The position numbers were made by a program, and so were the translations under genes. A stretch of 60,749 bases of DNA from Cyanobacteriota bacterium (lineage in GTDB: Bacteria; Cyanobacteriota; Cyanobacteriia; PCC-6307; Cyanobiaceae), in assembly GCA_026389265.1 (NCBI GenBank), contig JAPLIE010000206.1, positions 1 through 60,749 of the forward strand, written 5' to 3'. The notes below the pieces were generated by a model. The model searched no databases. It was not told the DNA's origin and saw nothing but the letters and a program-made list of their open reading frames with translations. Shown one piece after another: positions 27,538-36,739 of the stretch (positions are counted from its first letter, which is position 1; every line of letters starts with the position of its first letter).

Positions 27538-28434
27538 TTGAGCTTCGATTTCCAAGTCAGTGCCGAAGACACCCTGCGGGTGTCCGTTTTGAGTGAAGCC
27601 CTCCCGTATATCCAGCGCTTCTCCGGGGAACGGGTGGTGGTGAAGTACGGCGGCGCCGCCATGGTGCGGGAGGACCTAAGGGAGGCCGTGTTCCGTGACC
27701 TCGCCTTGCTGGCCTGCGTGGGCGTTCAGCCGGTGGTGGTCCACGGCGGGGGACCCGAGATCAACCAGTGGCTCGAGCGGTTGGCGATCGAGCCCCGCTT
27801 CAGCAACGGCCTGAGGGTTACCGATGCCGAAACCATGGATGTGGTCGAGATGGTGCTGGTGGGGCGGGTCAACAAACAGATCGTCAATGGACTGAACCGG
27901 GTGGGAGGCCGGGCCGTGGGGCTTTCTGGCAGCGACGGCAAGCTCGTGCGGGCCCGCCCCTGGCAGGAGGGGGCTAATGGCCTGGTGGGTGAGGTGGAAT
28001 CGGTGGACCCAAGCGTGCTGGCCCCCCTGCTCAGCGAGGGATACATCCCGGTGATCTCCAGCGTGGCTCCCGACGCCCAGGGGCAGGTTCACAACATCAA
28101 CGCCGACACCGTGGCCGGCGAACTGGCGGCCTCCCTCCAGGCAGTGAAGCTGATCCTGCTCACCGATACCCCCGGTATCCTTCGGGATCGCGATGATCCA
28201 GGCTCCCTGATTCGCCAGCTGACCCTCTCGGAAGCCCGCGAGCTGATCGCCCAGAGGGTGGTGGATGGCGGCATGACCCCGAAGACGGAATGCTGCATCC
28301 GGGCCCTGGCCCAAGGGGTGGCGGCCGCCCACATCGTGGATGGGCGCCACCCCCATTCCCTTTTGCTCGAGGTGTTCACCGATGCGGGGATCGGCACCAT
28401 GGTGGTGGGCCGGACGGCCCCCACCAGGCTCTGA
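27538..28434 (+). CDS. argB: Acetylglutamate kinase
   Basis: Second step of arginine synthesis, and the enzyme activated by the nitrogen regulator PII in cyanobacteria. The 298-residue protein has [53 protein letters not shown] and the C-terminal [12 protein letters not shown] block. The start is TTG 27538, with no better ATG nearby. It is relevant that an unusual PII-like protein lies at 58326 in the same window, although canonical PII-ArgB interaction uses a T-loop with Ser49. Confidence 0.96.
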   Translation: MSFDFQVSAEDTLRVSVLSEALPYIQRFSGERVVVKYGGAAMVREDLREAVFRDLALLACVGVQPVVVHGGGPEINQWLERLAIEPRFSNGLRVTDAETMDVVEMVLVGRVNKQIVNGLNRVGGRAVGLSGSDGKLVRARPWQEGANGLVGEVESVDPSVLAPLLSEGYIPVISSVAPDAQGQVHNINADTVAGELAASLQAVKLILLTDTPGILRDRDDPGSLIRQLTLSEARELIAQRVVDGGMTPKTECCIRALAQGVAAAHIVDGRHPHSLLLEVFTDAGIGTMVVGRTAPTRL

Positions 28435-28462
28435 TCCGCGGGAAGCCCGGGGAGAGTCCGAC

Positions 28463-29596
28463 ATGATCGACCCCAACAACCAGCCGGCGGAAGACCCGCT
28501 CACCCCATCCCTGGCGGCCGCCCACCAGGCGATCGAACGGGGCGACTACGGCAGGGTCGTGCGGTTGCTGGAACCCCTGGCTGAGGAACACCCGGCCATC
28601 ACGGCGGCGGGGGCCGAACTGCGGCTGTTGCTGGCCACGGCCTTGATGGGCCAGGGGCAAAGCGAGGCCGCCGCCGCCTGGTGCCGCAGCCTGCAAGCCT
28701 GCCAAGATCCCGACCTGCGGGCCCGGGGCAAGGCCTTGCAGATGGTTCTGGAGGCCCCCGCCCTGCAACGACCCCGCGACTGGTCGATCACGCTGCCGGA
28801 TCTGCCAGTCTCCGGTTCGCTGGAGTCGCTGGGAGCGACGACCCGCAACCAGCGCCGCAGCAGGAAGGTGGATCCGCCGCCGCCGCCGCCGGTGGGACCG
28901 ACCCGGGCCCCCCTGGGATTTGCCGCCCTGGTGGTGGTGACACTCCTGTTGCTGTTGCTGGCATCCCTGCTGGGGGGATGCGTGGAGATGCGCACCGATC
29001 TTCGCTTCGCTGGCCCTGGCCGCCTCCAGATCACCCATCAGCTCCGGAACGGCACGGGTCCCGCCATGCCCTGGCAGCGAACGCTGGGTGCCAGCCTCGA
29101 GCGCGAGGGATTCCGCAGCCGCGAAGCCAGCGGCACCACGCTCCTGCAGAGCCCGGTGTTGCCTCTGGATCAGGCCCGGGCAGCCTTGGCGGCCAGTGTG
29201 CGGGCGGCCGGCGAAGCGGGGGGGGAATCCGTGCCGGCACCCAGGCTTGAGGTGAGGGAGCGCAACTGGCTGGTGGGCGTGGATCAGAGGGTCTGGCTAG
29301 ATCTCGACTTACGGGAGCTTCCTCCCACGCCGGCCGTGGACCTCTCGATCGGCCTCGAGTCGGTGCGGGCAGCCGCCGTGCGCCATGCCGAGCCTGAACC
29401 GGTGCAGTCCGCCAATCGGGACAGGCTGATCTGGCCCCTGCGGCTCGGCTCCCTCAACCGGCTGGAACTCCGCTGCTGGCGCTGGAGCCCCCTCGGACTC
29501 GGGGGTTGCGCCATCGCGCTGCTCCTGCCGCTGGTGCTGGGCCTGCAGAGGCTCAGGCGCCAGCTGGGCTTCGGCCTGCCCGAGCTTCCGGCGTGA
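28463..29596 (+). CDS. DUF3153-domain protein with TPR-like N-terminus
   Basis: A 377-residue protein. Residues ~15-100 form repeated helices (AHQAIERGDYGRVVRLLEPLA, then LLLATALMGQGQSEAAAAWC), followed by a run of six prolines and a membrane segment (VVVTLLLLLLASLLGGC) whose Cys resembles a lipobox. The outer domain starts EMRTDLRFAGPGRLQIT, which matches cyanobacterial DUF3153, and the protein ends in a second membrane span. ATG 28463 gives a start shortly after argB. Function unknown. Confidence 0.72.
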   Translation: MIDPNNQPAEDPLTPSLAAAHQAIERGDYGRVVRLLEPLAEEHPAITAAGAELRLLLATALMGQGQSEAAAAWCRSLQACQDPDLRARGKALQMVLEAPALQRPRDWSITLPDLPVSGSLESLGATTRNQRRSRKVDPPPPPPVGPTRAPLGFAALVVVTLLLLLLASLLGGCVEMRTDLRFAGPGRLQITHQLRNGTGPAMPWQRTLGASLEREGFRSREASGTTLLQSPVLPLDQARAALAASVRAAGEAGGESVPAPRLEVRERNWLVGVDQRVWLDLDLRELPPTPAVDLSIGLESVRAAAVRHAEPEPVQSANRDRLIWPLRLGSLNRLELRCWRWSPLGLGGCAIALLLPLVLGLQRLRRQLGFGLPELPA

Positions 29597-29606
29597 GCCC
29601 AGCCCT

Positions 29607-31967
29607 TCAGAGTTCCAGGGGGTCGGGATCGATCGCCAGGCTCACCCCCTTGGGCAGGGCGCCCTGAAGGTCGGCGCCGGGGGGAAGGGGAACGGCGGAG
29701 CCCGCCGGGCCATGCAACAACAACTGCCAACGACTGCGGCCGGCCACCCGGGCCACCGGCGCGGGGGCGGGGCCCACCAGGGCCCATCCCGCCTCTTGCA
29801 GCGGGGCAGCCAGCAGGCTGGCCAGGGTGGCGGCGGCGGTGGCCGTGGCAGCGGCGGCAGGTCCTGACAGTCGCAGCAAGCAGGCCCGGCTGAACGGCAC
29901 CAGAGCGCCCCGCCGGCGCAACTCCGCCTCCTCCTCCAGGAAGGCCCCGTAGCGACCATCCACCAGATGGCGGATCACCGGGTGGTCGGGGCTGTAGGTC
30001 TGAACCAACACTTCACCGGGGCGTTCACCCCGGCCCGCCCGCCCGGCCAGTTGCAGCAGCAGCTGCAGGCAGGTCTCGGAGGAGCGGAGGTCGGGGCGAT
30101 GCAGCAGGCCATCGGCCGCCAGCACGGCCGCGAGGGTCACCCGCGGCAGGTCCATCCCCTTGGCCAGCATCTGGGTTCCGACCAGCACATCCGCCTCACC
30201 GGCGCCAAAGCGTTCCAGCAGGCGCCGGTGGCCGTCCCGTCCCCGGGTGGTGTCGGCATCAAAGCGAAGCAGGCGCAGATCCCCGAGTTCCTCCGCCAAT
30301 TGCTCAACAACCCGCTGGGTGCCGGCACCGAAGGCCTTGAAGGCCGTCGAGCCGCAGTGGCCGCAGCGCTGAGCCGCCTCCTCGCGGTGGTCACACCAGT
30401 GGCAGCGCAGCCACTCCCGGCCGCTGGCCTGACGATGCACCGTGAGGGCCACATCGCAGTGGGGACACAGCACCGCCTCACCGCAGCTCCGGCAGCTCAG
30501 GAAGGTTCGATAGCCCCGCCGGGGCACCAGCACCACGCCCTGTTCTCCCCGTTCCGGCAACTGGCGCAGGCGCTCCATCAGGGCGCGGCTGATCAGGCGA
30601 CGGTGGCCCTCGGCCAGTTCGTGGCGCATGTCCACCAGGCGCACCGGCGGCAGGGGGCGCTGGGCGATCCGCTCAGGCAGCTCCAGCAGGAGGGTGTCGG
30701 CCGAGGGGCCTCGGCAGCGGAGCCAGGTCTCCAGGGAGGGGGTGGCGCTGCCGAGCACCAGCCGGGCTCCCTCCAGCCGGGACCGATGACGGGCCACCTC
30801 CCGGGCGTGATAACAAGGCATGGGCCGGTCTTGTTTGTAGGACCCGTCGTGTTCCTCATCCAGCACGATCAGCCCGAGGTTCGGGAGCGGCAGAAACACC
30901 GCCGAACGGGTTCCGACCGCCACCAGTGGCGGCCCATCTCCAGCCTCCAGGCAGCGGCGCCAGGCCCGCACCCGCTCGGCTTCCCCCATGCCGCTGTGGT
31001 ACTCCAAAACGCCGGGACCGAAGCGGGCCCGGCAGCGATCGAGCAGTTGGGGAATCAGCCCGATCTCCGGAGCCAGCAGCAGGGCACTGCGGCCCGCGGC
31101 CCGTTCCCGGCTCACCGCCTGCAGGTAGACCTCGGTCTTGCCGGCCCCGGTCACGCCCCAGAGCAGCAGGGCTGAGCCGCCGGGGGCAGCGGCGATGGCC
31201 TCGATGGCAGCGTTCTGGGCCGCAGTGCCCTGGCGGGGGATCTCGGGCGCCACCGACCCGGAAGGGTCTGCCTCGGCGGTGAGCCCGGCAGCAAGCTCGG
31301 GGGGGGCCACCGAGCGTCGCCGGATCCAGCCCCGCCGCACCAACGACGCCACCAAGGAGCGGCTGAAGCCATCGCGGATCAGATCCCGCAACAGCCGACC
31401 CTGGCCATGGGCAGCCAGGTGGATGAGCAGCTGCCTTTGGCGAGCCGTGGGGCCGGCGCTGGAGGCCTGGGAGCTTGGTCCAGCCCCGGGATCCGCGAAG
31501 GGGTCTGGGGGCGATTCGTCCAGCTCGACCAGAATCCACTGCCCACTACCGGGCGGGGGCGCCCGCTTGGGACGCTGGCCGAGCCAACCGGGGGGAAGGG
31601 CGCTTTTCAGGCAGCGGAACAAGCTCGTGTGGGTGTCGCTGGCCACCGCCTCGATCAGGGCGCGCCAGCGGGCATCCACGGCGGCGCTCTGGAGCACGGC
31701 CTCGACCGGTTGGGCCACCTTGCCATGGAGTTCCGGGGGCATCTCGTGGCCAAGGCCCACGACCAGCCCGGTGTGGGGTCGGCCCTGGAGCCGCACCCGG
31801 ACCAGATCCCCCAGGCCCGCAGTCAGGCCGGCGGGGTTGAAGTAGGTGAAGATGCACCCATCCTGGCCCGCCTCAAGCCACACCTGCAGCCAGGGGGCCG
31901 GGCCCGCCAATGGCGGGCCCGTGGTGGTCGCGACCTTGGTCCCCAATCTTGCCGAAGTCTCAGGCAA
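29607..31967 (-). CDS. priA: Primosomal protein N' (PriA helicase)
   Basis: A 786-residue replication-restart helicase. The DNA-binding N-terminal domain precedes the superfamily 2 motor with WGVTGAGKTEVYL (motif I), LDEEHDGSYKQ (motif II) and LVLGSATPSLETW (motif III). The zinc-binding cysteine pairs follow (CRSCGEAVLCPHCD, CHWCD, CGHCG), then LVGTQMLAKGMD and AGRAGRGERPG. Complete. Only TTG starts are available; TTG 31967 and TTG 31946 are both possible. It is divergent from rpoD with a 416-base gap. Confidence 0.95.
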   Translation of the reverse strand: MPETSARLGTKVATTTGPPLAGPAPWLQVWLEAGQDGCIFTYFNPAGLTAGLGDLVRVRLQGRPHTGLVVGLGHEMPPELHGKVAQPVEAVLQSAAVDARWRALIEAVASDTHTSLFRCLKSALPPGWLGQRPKRAPPPGSGQWILVELDESPPDPFADPGAGPSSQASSAGPTARQRQLLIHLAAHGQGRLLRDLIRDGFSRSLVASLVRRGWIRRRSVAPPELAAGLTAEADPSGSVAPEIPRQGTAAQNAAIEAIAAAPGGSALLLWGVTGAGKTEVYLQAVSRERAAGRSALLLAPEIGLIPQLLDRCRARFGPGVLEYHSGMGEAERVRAWRRCLEAGDGPPLVAVGTRSAVFLPLPNLGLIVLDEEHDGSYKQDRPMPCYHAREVARHRSRLEGARLVLGSATPSLETWLRCRGPSADTLLLELPERIAQRPLPPVRLVDMRHELAEGHRRLISRALMERLRQLPERGEQGVVLVPRRGYRTFLSCRSCGEAVLCPHCDVALTVHRQASGREWLRCHWCDHREEAAQRCGHCGSTAFKAFGAGTQRVVEQLAEELGDLRLLRFDADTTRGRDGHRRLLERFGAGEADVLVGTQMLAKGMDLPRVTLAAVLAADGLLHRPDLRSSETCLQLLLQLAGRAGRGERPGEVLVQTYSPDHPVIRHLVDGRYGAFLEEEAELRRRGALVPFSRACLLRLSGPAAAATATAAATLASLLAAPLQEAGWALVGPAPAPVARVAGRSRWQLLLHGPAGSAVPLPPGADLQGALPKGVSLAIDPDPLEL

Positions 31968-32383
31968 TTCCTAAGATGAAAAGGTTGGGCAGTCCATTGG
32001 GCTGCTGTCGGAACCAGACAGAGTTCCGTCCAGAGGGAAGACCCTTGAATGTGACCCCGGCCCCCCCGGTTCCTCAGGTCCGCGACCACCCCTGACCGCA
32101 CTGTCTTGGCGCCGGCCCTTTCTCCGGCAGCGCCTGCCCACCACGGTCCCTACCACTGCTCTCAGGCTCAGGCTCCCATCCTCCCCCCTCGGCAACCCAG
32201 CAGCGGCTGCCCCTCGGCCGGTGAGTCCTCTCCGGAGAACATTTTTTCGCTGGTTCCAGTCCCCTCGGACGTCATTCTTCACAGCCAGCTCCCTGTACCT
32301 TTCCCGGCCACCCGGGTCCGCCCACCACCCGGGCCTGCGCCAATCCGGCCGCTTCCCCGCTCTCTCCCCGTTCGTCCATAGCC
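31968..32383. other. Long priA-rpoD intergenic region
   Basis: About 416 bases between two divergent core genes. It must hold the rpoD promoter and leader. I see small inverted repeats only: CGGAAC/GTTCCG near 32010-32030, and a TCTCCGGAGA palindrome near 32227-32240 followed by a T-run (ATTTTTTC) around 32243. The reading frames across it are Pro/Ser-rich and look non-coding. I could not assign -35/-10 boxes with confidence. Confidence 0.4.
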
Positions 32384-33718
32384 ATGAGTCCAGCAGCCAC
32401 TAAGCGCGTCATCTCCAAGGTTGAGCCCGAGATCATCACCACGGTTTCCAGCAACGGAGAAATCAAGCCCATGGACGCGGCCGCCAGCAAGGGCAGCAGT
32501 AAGGCTGCGGCAGCGACGAAGTCCAGCCCCACCAAAGCCGCCAAATCCGCAGCTGCCAAAGGAGCCCCGAAGAGCAAGGCGGCCCCTGTCGCCGACGAAG
32601 CCGCCAATCTCGAGGATGCTGCCGATGCGCTACTGGCTGGGAGTGAGCTCGACACCGATTTCGAAGTCAGCGACGCCCTGCTGCTGGAAGCGGACGACAA
32701 GCTGGGCAAAGACGACAAAAAGGACGCTAAAGCCAAGGCCCTCGCCAGCATCAAGGTCGGCCCTAAGGGGGTCTACACCGAGGATTCGATCCGGGTCTAT
32801 CTCCAGGAAATCGGCCGCATCCGGCTGCTGCGCCCGGATGAGGAGATCGAACTGGCCCGCAAGATCGCCGATCTGCTGCAGCTTGAGGAGCTGGCCACCC
32901 AGTTTGAATCCGATAAGGGCCACTACCCCGATACCAAGGAATGGGCGGCCTTGGTGGAAATGCCGCTGATCAAATTCCGGCGGCGGCTGATGCTGGGGCG
33001 ACGCGCCAAGGAAAAAATGGTGCAATCGAATCTCCGGCTCGTGGTCTCGATCGCAAAGAAATACATGAACCGCGGCCTCTCCTTCCAAGATCTGATCCAG
33101 GAGGGCAGCCTGGGCCTGATTCGAGCGGCGTAAAAGTTTGATCACGAGAAGGGTTACAAATTCTCCACCTACGCCACTTGGTGGATCCGCCAGGCCATCA
33201 CCCGAGCCATCGCCGATCAGAGCCGCACCATCCGTCTGCCGGTTCACCTTTACGAAACGATCTCTCGCATCAAGAAGACCACCAAGACCCTCTCCCAGGA
33301 GTTCGGGCGCAAGCCCACGGAAGAGGAGATCGCCGAGAGCATGGAGATGACCATCGAGAAACTACGCTTCATTGCCAAATCGGCCCAGTTGCCGATTTCA
33401 CTGGAAACCCCGATCGGCAAGGAAGAAGACTCTCGTCTTGGCGATTTCATCGAAGCCGACATTGAAAATCCCGAACAGGATGTTGCCAAAAATCTCTTGC
33501 GCGAAGACCTCGAAGGAGTACTAGCGACCCTCAGCCCGAGGGAGCGAGATGTGCTGCGACTGCGCTATGGCCTCGACGATGGACGCATGAAAACCCTCGA
33601 AGAAATCGGCCAAATTTTTGATGTCACCCGCGAGCGAATCCGCCAGATTGAAGCCAAAGCACTGCGCAAACTGCGGCATCCCAATCGTAATGGAGTTCTT
33701 AAGGAATACATTAAATAA
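32384..33718 (+). pseudogene. rpoD: Principal RNA polymerase sigma factor RpoD/SigA, interrupted by in-frame TAA
   Basis: Read through one stop, this is a 444-residue group 1 sigma factor. An Ala/Lys-rich N-terminus leads to region 1.2 ([18 protein letters not shown], ~residue 128), region 2 ([21 protein letters not shown], then [19 protein letters not shown]), region 3 and region 4 ([15 protein letters not shown] and the [23 protein letters not shown]). Codon 250 (33131-33133) is TAA between GLIRAA and [10 protein letters not shown]; the family has Glu there. A GAA-to-TAA change is enough. Everything downstream is fully conserved, which argues against real long-standing inactivation of this essential gene and for a sequence error or a very recent event. 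Confidence 0.92.
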
Positions 33719-33735
33719 ACTCAAATCGCATGTAT

Positions 33736-33760
33736 CACCCAGGGCTTGCCACTCTGGGTG
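33736..33760 (+). other. Hairpin downstream of rpoD
   Basis: CACCCAG (33736-33742) and CTGGGTG (33754-33760) form a seven-base-pair stem with an 11-base loop, 18 bases after the rpoD stop. No T-run follows, so it is a candidate processing or pausing site rather than a proven terminator. Confidence 0.4.
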
Positions 33761-33796
33761 CAGGCACCAATGCTGATATGGCAATCAATTTTAAAT

Positions 33797-34897
33797 ATGG
33801 ATAGAAGTCATCGCCGATTGAGTGTCATCCTCCCGACGTTCAACGAGCGATCTAATATCCATTCTATCACCAATAAGCTCTTGCCTCTACAGAGCTTTCA
33901 TCAGCTTGAGCTTCTCTTCGTTGATGACGACTCTGCCGATGGCACCGCCGATGTCATTGTTGAACTCGCTCAACACCATCCCTGCATCAGGCTGATCCGC
34001 CGAGTGGGGCGCTATGGCCTCTCCAGTGCGATCAAAGAGGGCATCCTTAATGCCACGGGTGATGTGGTGGTGGTGATGGACAGCGATGGACAGCACGAAC
34101 CCGACGCCGTGGACAGCGCCTTTGAGACCCTGCTCAACAAGGACCTTGATTTGGTGGTGGGCAGCCGATTTCATCCCGCTGCCGAAATCCATGGGCTCAG
34201 TAGCCAGCGGGAGCGCAATTCCGCCTGGGCCAACGCGGTCGCTCGCTTCAGTTTGCCCCACTATCGCCAGCTCACCGACTACATGAGCGGCTTCTTTGCC
34301 CTGCGGCCTGCCACCTGTTTGCCGCTCGTTCGCCAGGTGGAGGTAGGGGGATTCAAGTTTCTCTATGAGCTCCTCTCCCTCAGCCATGGCCAGCTCAGGG
34401 TGGCCGAGGTCCCGCTCCAGTTCCAACCGCGGATCAGTGGCGAATCCAAGCTCGATTTGGCGGTGGTGTGGGATCTTGGGGTTTCAATTCTCCACACCTT
34501 GCTGCTGCGGAGTGTACCCCGCCGGGCCATCAGCTTCGGCCTGGTGGGCGCCACCGGCATCCTGGTGCAGTTGGCGGTGAATCAGGTGCTGATGGCGCTC
34601 GGCCTGGGCTTTGAGCAGGCCCTGCCGCCGGCGGTGATCGTGGCCGCCAGCTCCAACTACCTGATCAACAACGTGCTCACCTTCCGCTTTCAGCGCCTGA
34701 AAGGTCTGGCGCTGGTGTGGGGGCTGCTGAAGTTTTTAGTGGTCGCCTCGTTTCCGGTGCTGGCGAATGTGGGGGTGACTTCGGCCTTCTATTCCCTCGT
34801 TACCCGCGACACGTTCCTGGCCCAACTGGTGGGGATCGTGGTGGTGTTTGTCTGGAACTACGCGGCCTCTTCGCGATTTGTTTGGAACAGCCCCTAG
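33797..34897 (+). CDS. Glycosyltransferase family 2 (polyprenyl-phosphate sugar synthase) with C-terminal GtrA domain
   Basis: A 366-residue two-domain protein. The N-terminal GT-A domain (RLSVILPTFNERSNI, LLFVDDDSADGTAD, VVVMDSDGQHEPD) resembles dolichol/polyprenyl-phosphate mannosyl- or glucosyl-transferases. From about residue 225 there are four membrane segments of the GtrA type (FGLVGATGILVQLAVNQVL onward), as in flippase-fused homologues. ATG 33797 fits the family N-terminus; an upstream in-frame ATG adds a stretch overlapping the post-rpoD hairpin. It is followed by an ArnT-like transferase, suggesting that it makes and flips a lipid-linked sugar donor for that enzyme. Confidence 0.88.
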   Translation: MDRSHRRLSVILPTFNERSNIHSITNKLLPLQSFHQLELLFVDDDSADGTADVIVELAQHHPCIRLIRRVGRYGLSSAIKEGILNATGDVVVVMDSDGQHEPDAVDSAFETLLNKDLDLVVGSRFHPAAEIHGLSSQRERNSAWANAVARFSLPHYRQLTDYMSGFFALRPATCLPLVRQVEVGGFKFLYELLSLSHGQLRVAEVPLQFQPRISGESKLDLAVVWDLGVSILHTLLLRSVPRRAISFGLVGATGILVQLAVNQVLMALGLGFEQALPPAVIVAASSNYLINNVLTFRFQRLKGLALVWGLLKFLVVASFPVLANVGVTSAFYSLVTRDTFLAQLVGIVVVFVWNYAASSRFVWNSP

Positions 34898-35024
34898 CAA
34901 TCAAGATCAACAGTGTTGAAGCGATCTCACCTGTCGAACTCTGACGGGAACCCTGCATCAGTTGACCTGTATCAGTTCGGCAGACTGGTCTCTGCCATCC
35001 TGGTTCAGCAAGGTCTCTTTCTTG

Positions 35025-36536
35025 ATGAATCAGTTTCGCCAACTGCGACCGATCAGGAGACTCACCGCCCTCGCCGGTTCCGAAGCGGCGGCCCGACTCC
35101 TGGCATTGGTACTCCTCCTGGCGCTCGTACGGCTGCTCACGCTGGGGTCCTATCCCCTGATGGACACGACCGAGGCTCGCTATGCCGAGATCTCGAGAGT
35201 CATGGTGGAGCGCAACGACTGGATCACACCCTGGAACGATGCGACGACACCGTTCTGGGGGAAACCGCCCCTGGCCTTCTGGGTCACAGCTCTCAGTTTG
35301 CGCCTGTTCGGGATCAACGAGTTCGCAGCCCGCCTCCCTCACTGGTTCATGGGTCTTGCCATCGCCTGGCTGATCTGGTCGCTTGGGGTTCGCCGCTCAC
35401 GCCGGGAAGGGGTGATCGCCCTTGCTCTTCTTTGGGGTTCGCTGATGTTCCTGGCATCGGCGGGGTCGGTGATGACTGACATGGCCCTCAGCTTGGCCAT
35501 CACGATCTCGATGCGTGCCTTCTGGCTGACGGCCTATGGAGGAGAGAAGGAAAGAAGTCGTGAACGATGGCTGTTCTTTGTCGGTCTGGCCCTGGGCCTG
35601 CTGGCCAAGGGACCGATTGCCTTGGTTCTCGTCTTGCTGCCCACGGGCCTCTGGACGATTCTCTCGGGTCAGACCGGCTTGATTCTCCCCCGTTTTCCCT
35701 GGCTCAGGGGACTCCTGCTCACCCTGCTGATCGCCCTGCCCTGGTATCTGCTTGCGGAGCAGCGAACACCCGGCTTCCTCGATTATTTTCTGCTTGGCGA
35801 GCATTGGCATCGCTTTGTCACTCCCGGTTGGGATGGAGACCGCTATGGGGTGGCCCACAAGTATCCGCGCGGAAGCATCTGGTTGTTCCTTCTTGTCGAT
35901 GTCCTGCCTTGGTCGCTGCTATTGCCTTCCATGGTGTTTCTGAGGCGCAGGGGAAGGAGAGCAATGAAGGAAAGCTTCGCCTTTGATCCTCCCTGGCGCT
36001 CCTACCTTCTGTTCTGGGGACTCGCGCCTGCCGTGTTCTTCAGCTTCGCGGGGAACATCCTCTGGCCCTATGTCCTACCAGGAATCCCGGGGCTCGCCCT
36101 TCTCGGTGCCTCCTGGCTCGATCGCTGGCCTGAGCGGGCGCGCATCGATCGTCTGCTCATGGGCGCCATCGCGTTCATGCTCCTGCTCACCCTGGCCTTT
36201 CCGATCATCTGCCACAGAGCGGCCATCGCCACGAACAATTCGGCCAAGGCAGCTGTGGAAGCCTATCTTTCTATACGGCGGCAGGGCGAGGCGCTTCTGT
36301 TCATCAAACGTCCCTTTTCTGCCTCGTTCTACAGCCTGGGATCAGCTGAGCAGGTGGGCGATGCCGAAGAACTGCAGCGACGGCTTGATGGCTCTTCGCG
36401 CGATTTTATCGTGATGCAAAGGCGGCAGATCGACGCTCTTCCGCCTACCCTTTTAGGCAAGATCGAGATGATTCGTTCCTTCGGACGTTATACTCTATTT
36501 GCGGAGAAGGAGCGTTCCAAGCACGCACTCCCCTGA
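35025..36536 (+). CDS. ArnT/PMT-like GT-C membrane glycosyltransferase
   Basis: A 503-residue polytopic membrane protein of glycosyltransferase family 39/83 type. The first periplasmic loop has the acidic motif TTEARYAEISRVM with NDWITP and FWGKPPLAFW, the hallmark of ArnT and PMT-like enzymes that transfer a sugar from a polyprenyl phosphate. About eleven to twelve hydrophobic segments follow, and a soluble C-terminal domain ends the protein. ATG 35025 starts the conserved region. Base composition is visibly AT-richer than in the flanking core genes. Acceptor (lipid A, glycan or protein) unknown. Confidence 0.87.
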   Translation: MNQFRQLRPIRRLTALAGSEAAARLLALVLLLALVRLLTLGSYPLMDTTEARYAEISRVMVERNDWITPWNDATTPFWGKPPLAFWVTALSLRLFGINEFAARLPHWFMGLAIAWLIWSLGVRRSRREGVIALALLWGSLMFLASAGSVMTDMALSLAITISMRAFWLTAYGGEKERSRERWLFFVGLALGLLAKGPIALVLVLLPTGLWTILSGQTGLILPRFPWLRGLLLTLLIALPWYLLAEQRTPGFLDYFLLGEHWHRFVTPGWDGDRYGVAHKYPRGSIWLFLLVDVLPWSLLLPSMVFLRRRGRRAMKESFAFDPPWRSYLLFWGLAPAVFFSFAGNILWPYVLPGIPGLALLGASWLDRWPERARIDRLLMGAIAFMLLLTLAFPIICHRAAIATNNSAKAAVEAYLSIRRQGEALLFIKRPFSASFYSLGSAEQVGDAEELQRRLDGSSRDFIVMQRRQIDALPPTLLGKIEMIRSFGRYTLFAEKERSKHALP

Positions 36537-36739
36537 CCGCTTTCGCCGTCTCTTGACCCATCCATTCCTGCTCTTGGCAGGGCAGCGTTTCATTCTTTCC
36601 CGATGGCGTCGGGAGATCTCATGGGTGCTGCGGCACAGTGGCCAATGGCCTCGGCCTGCAGGCCCAGCGCCATCATTCAGCGGGCAAGTCAGGATCAACA
36701 GGAACCCTGGCTTGCATCGCTGGCTTCCCTCTCCACCCC

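Noticed and set aside
29967-31175. 402-residue plus-strand frame opposite priA
   Set aside because: Gln/His/Gly-rich with no motifs, lying wholly over the intact PriA helicase.
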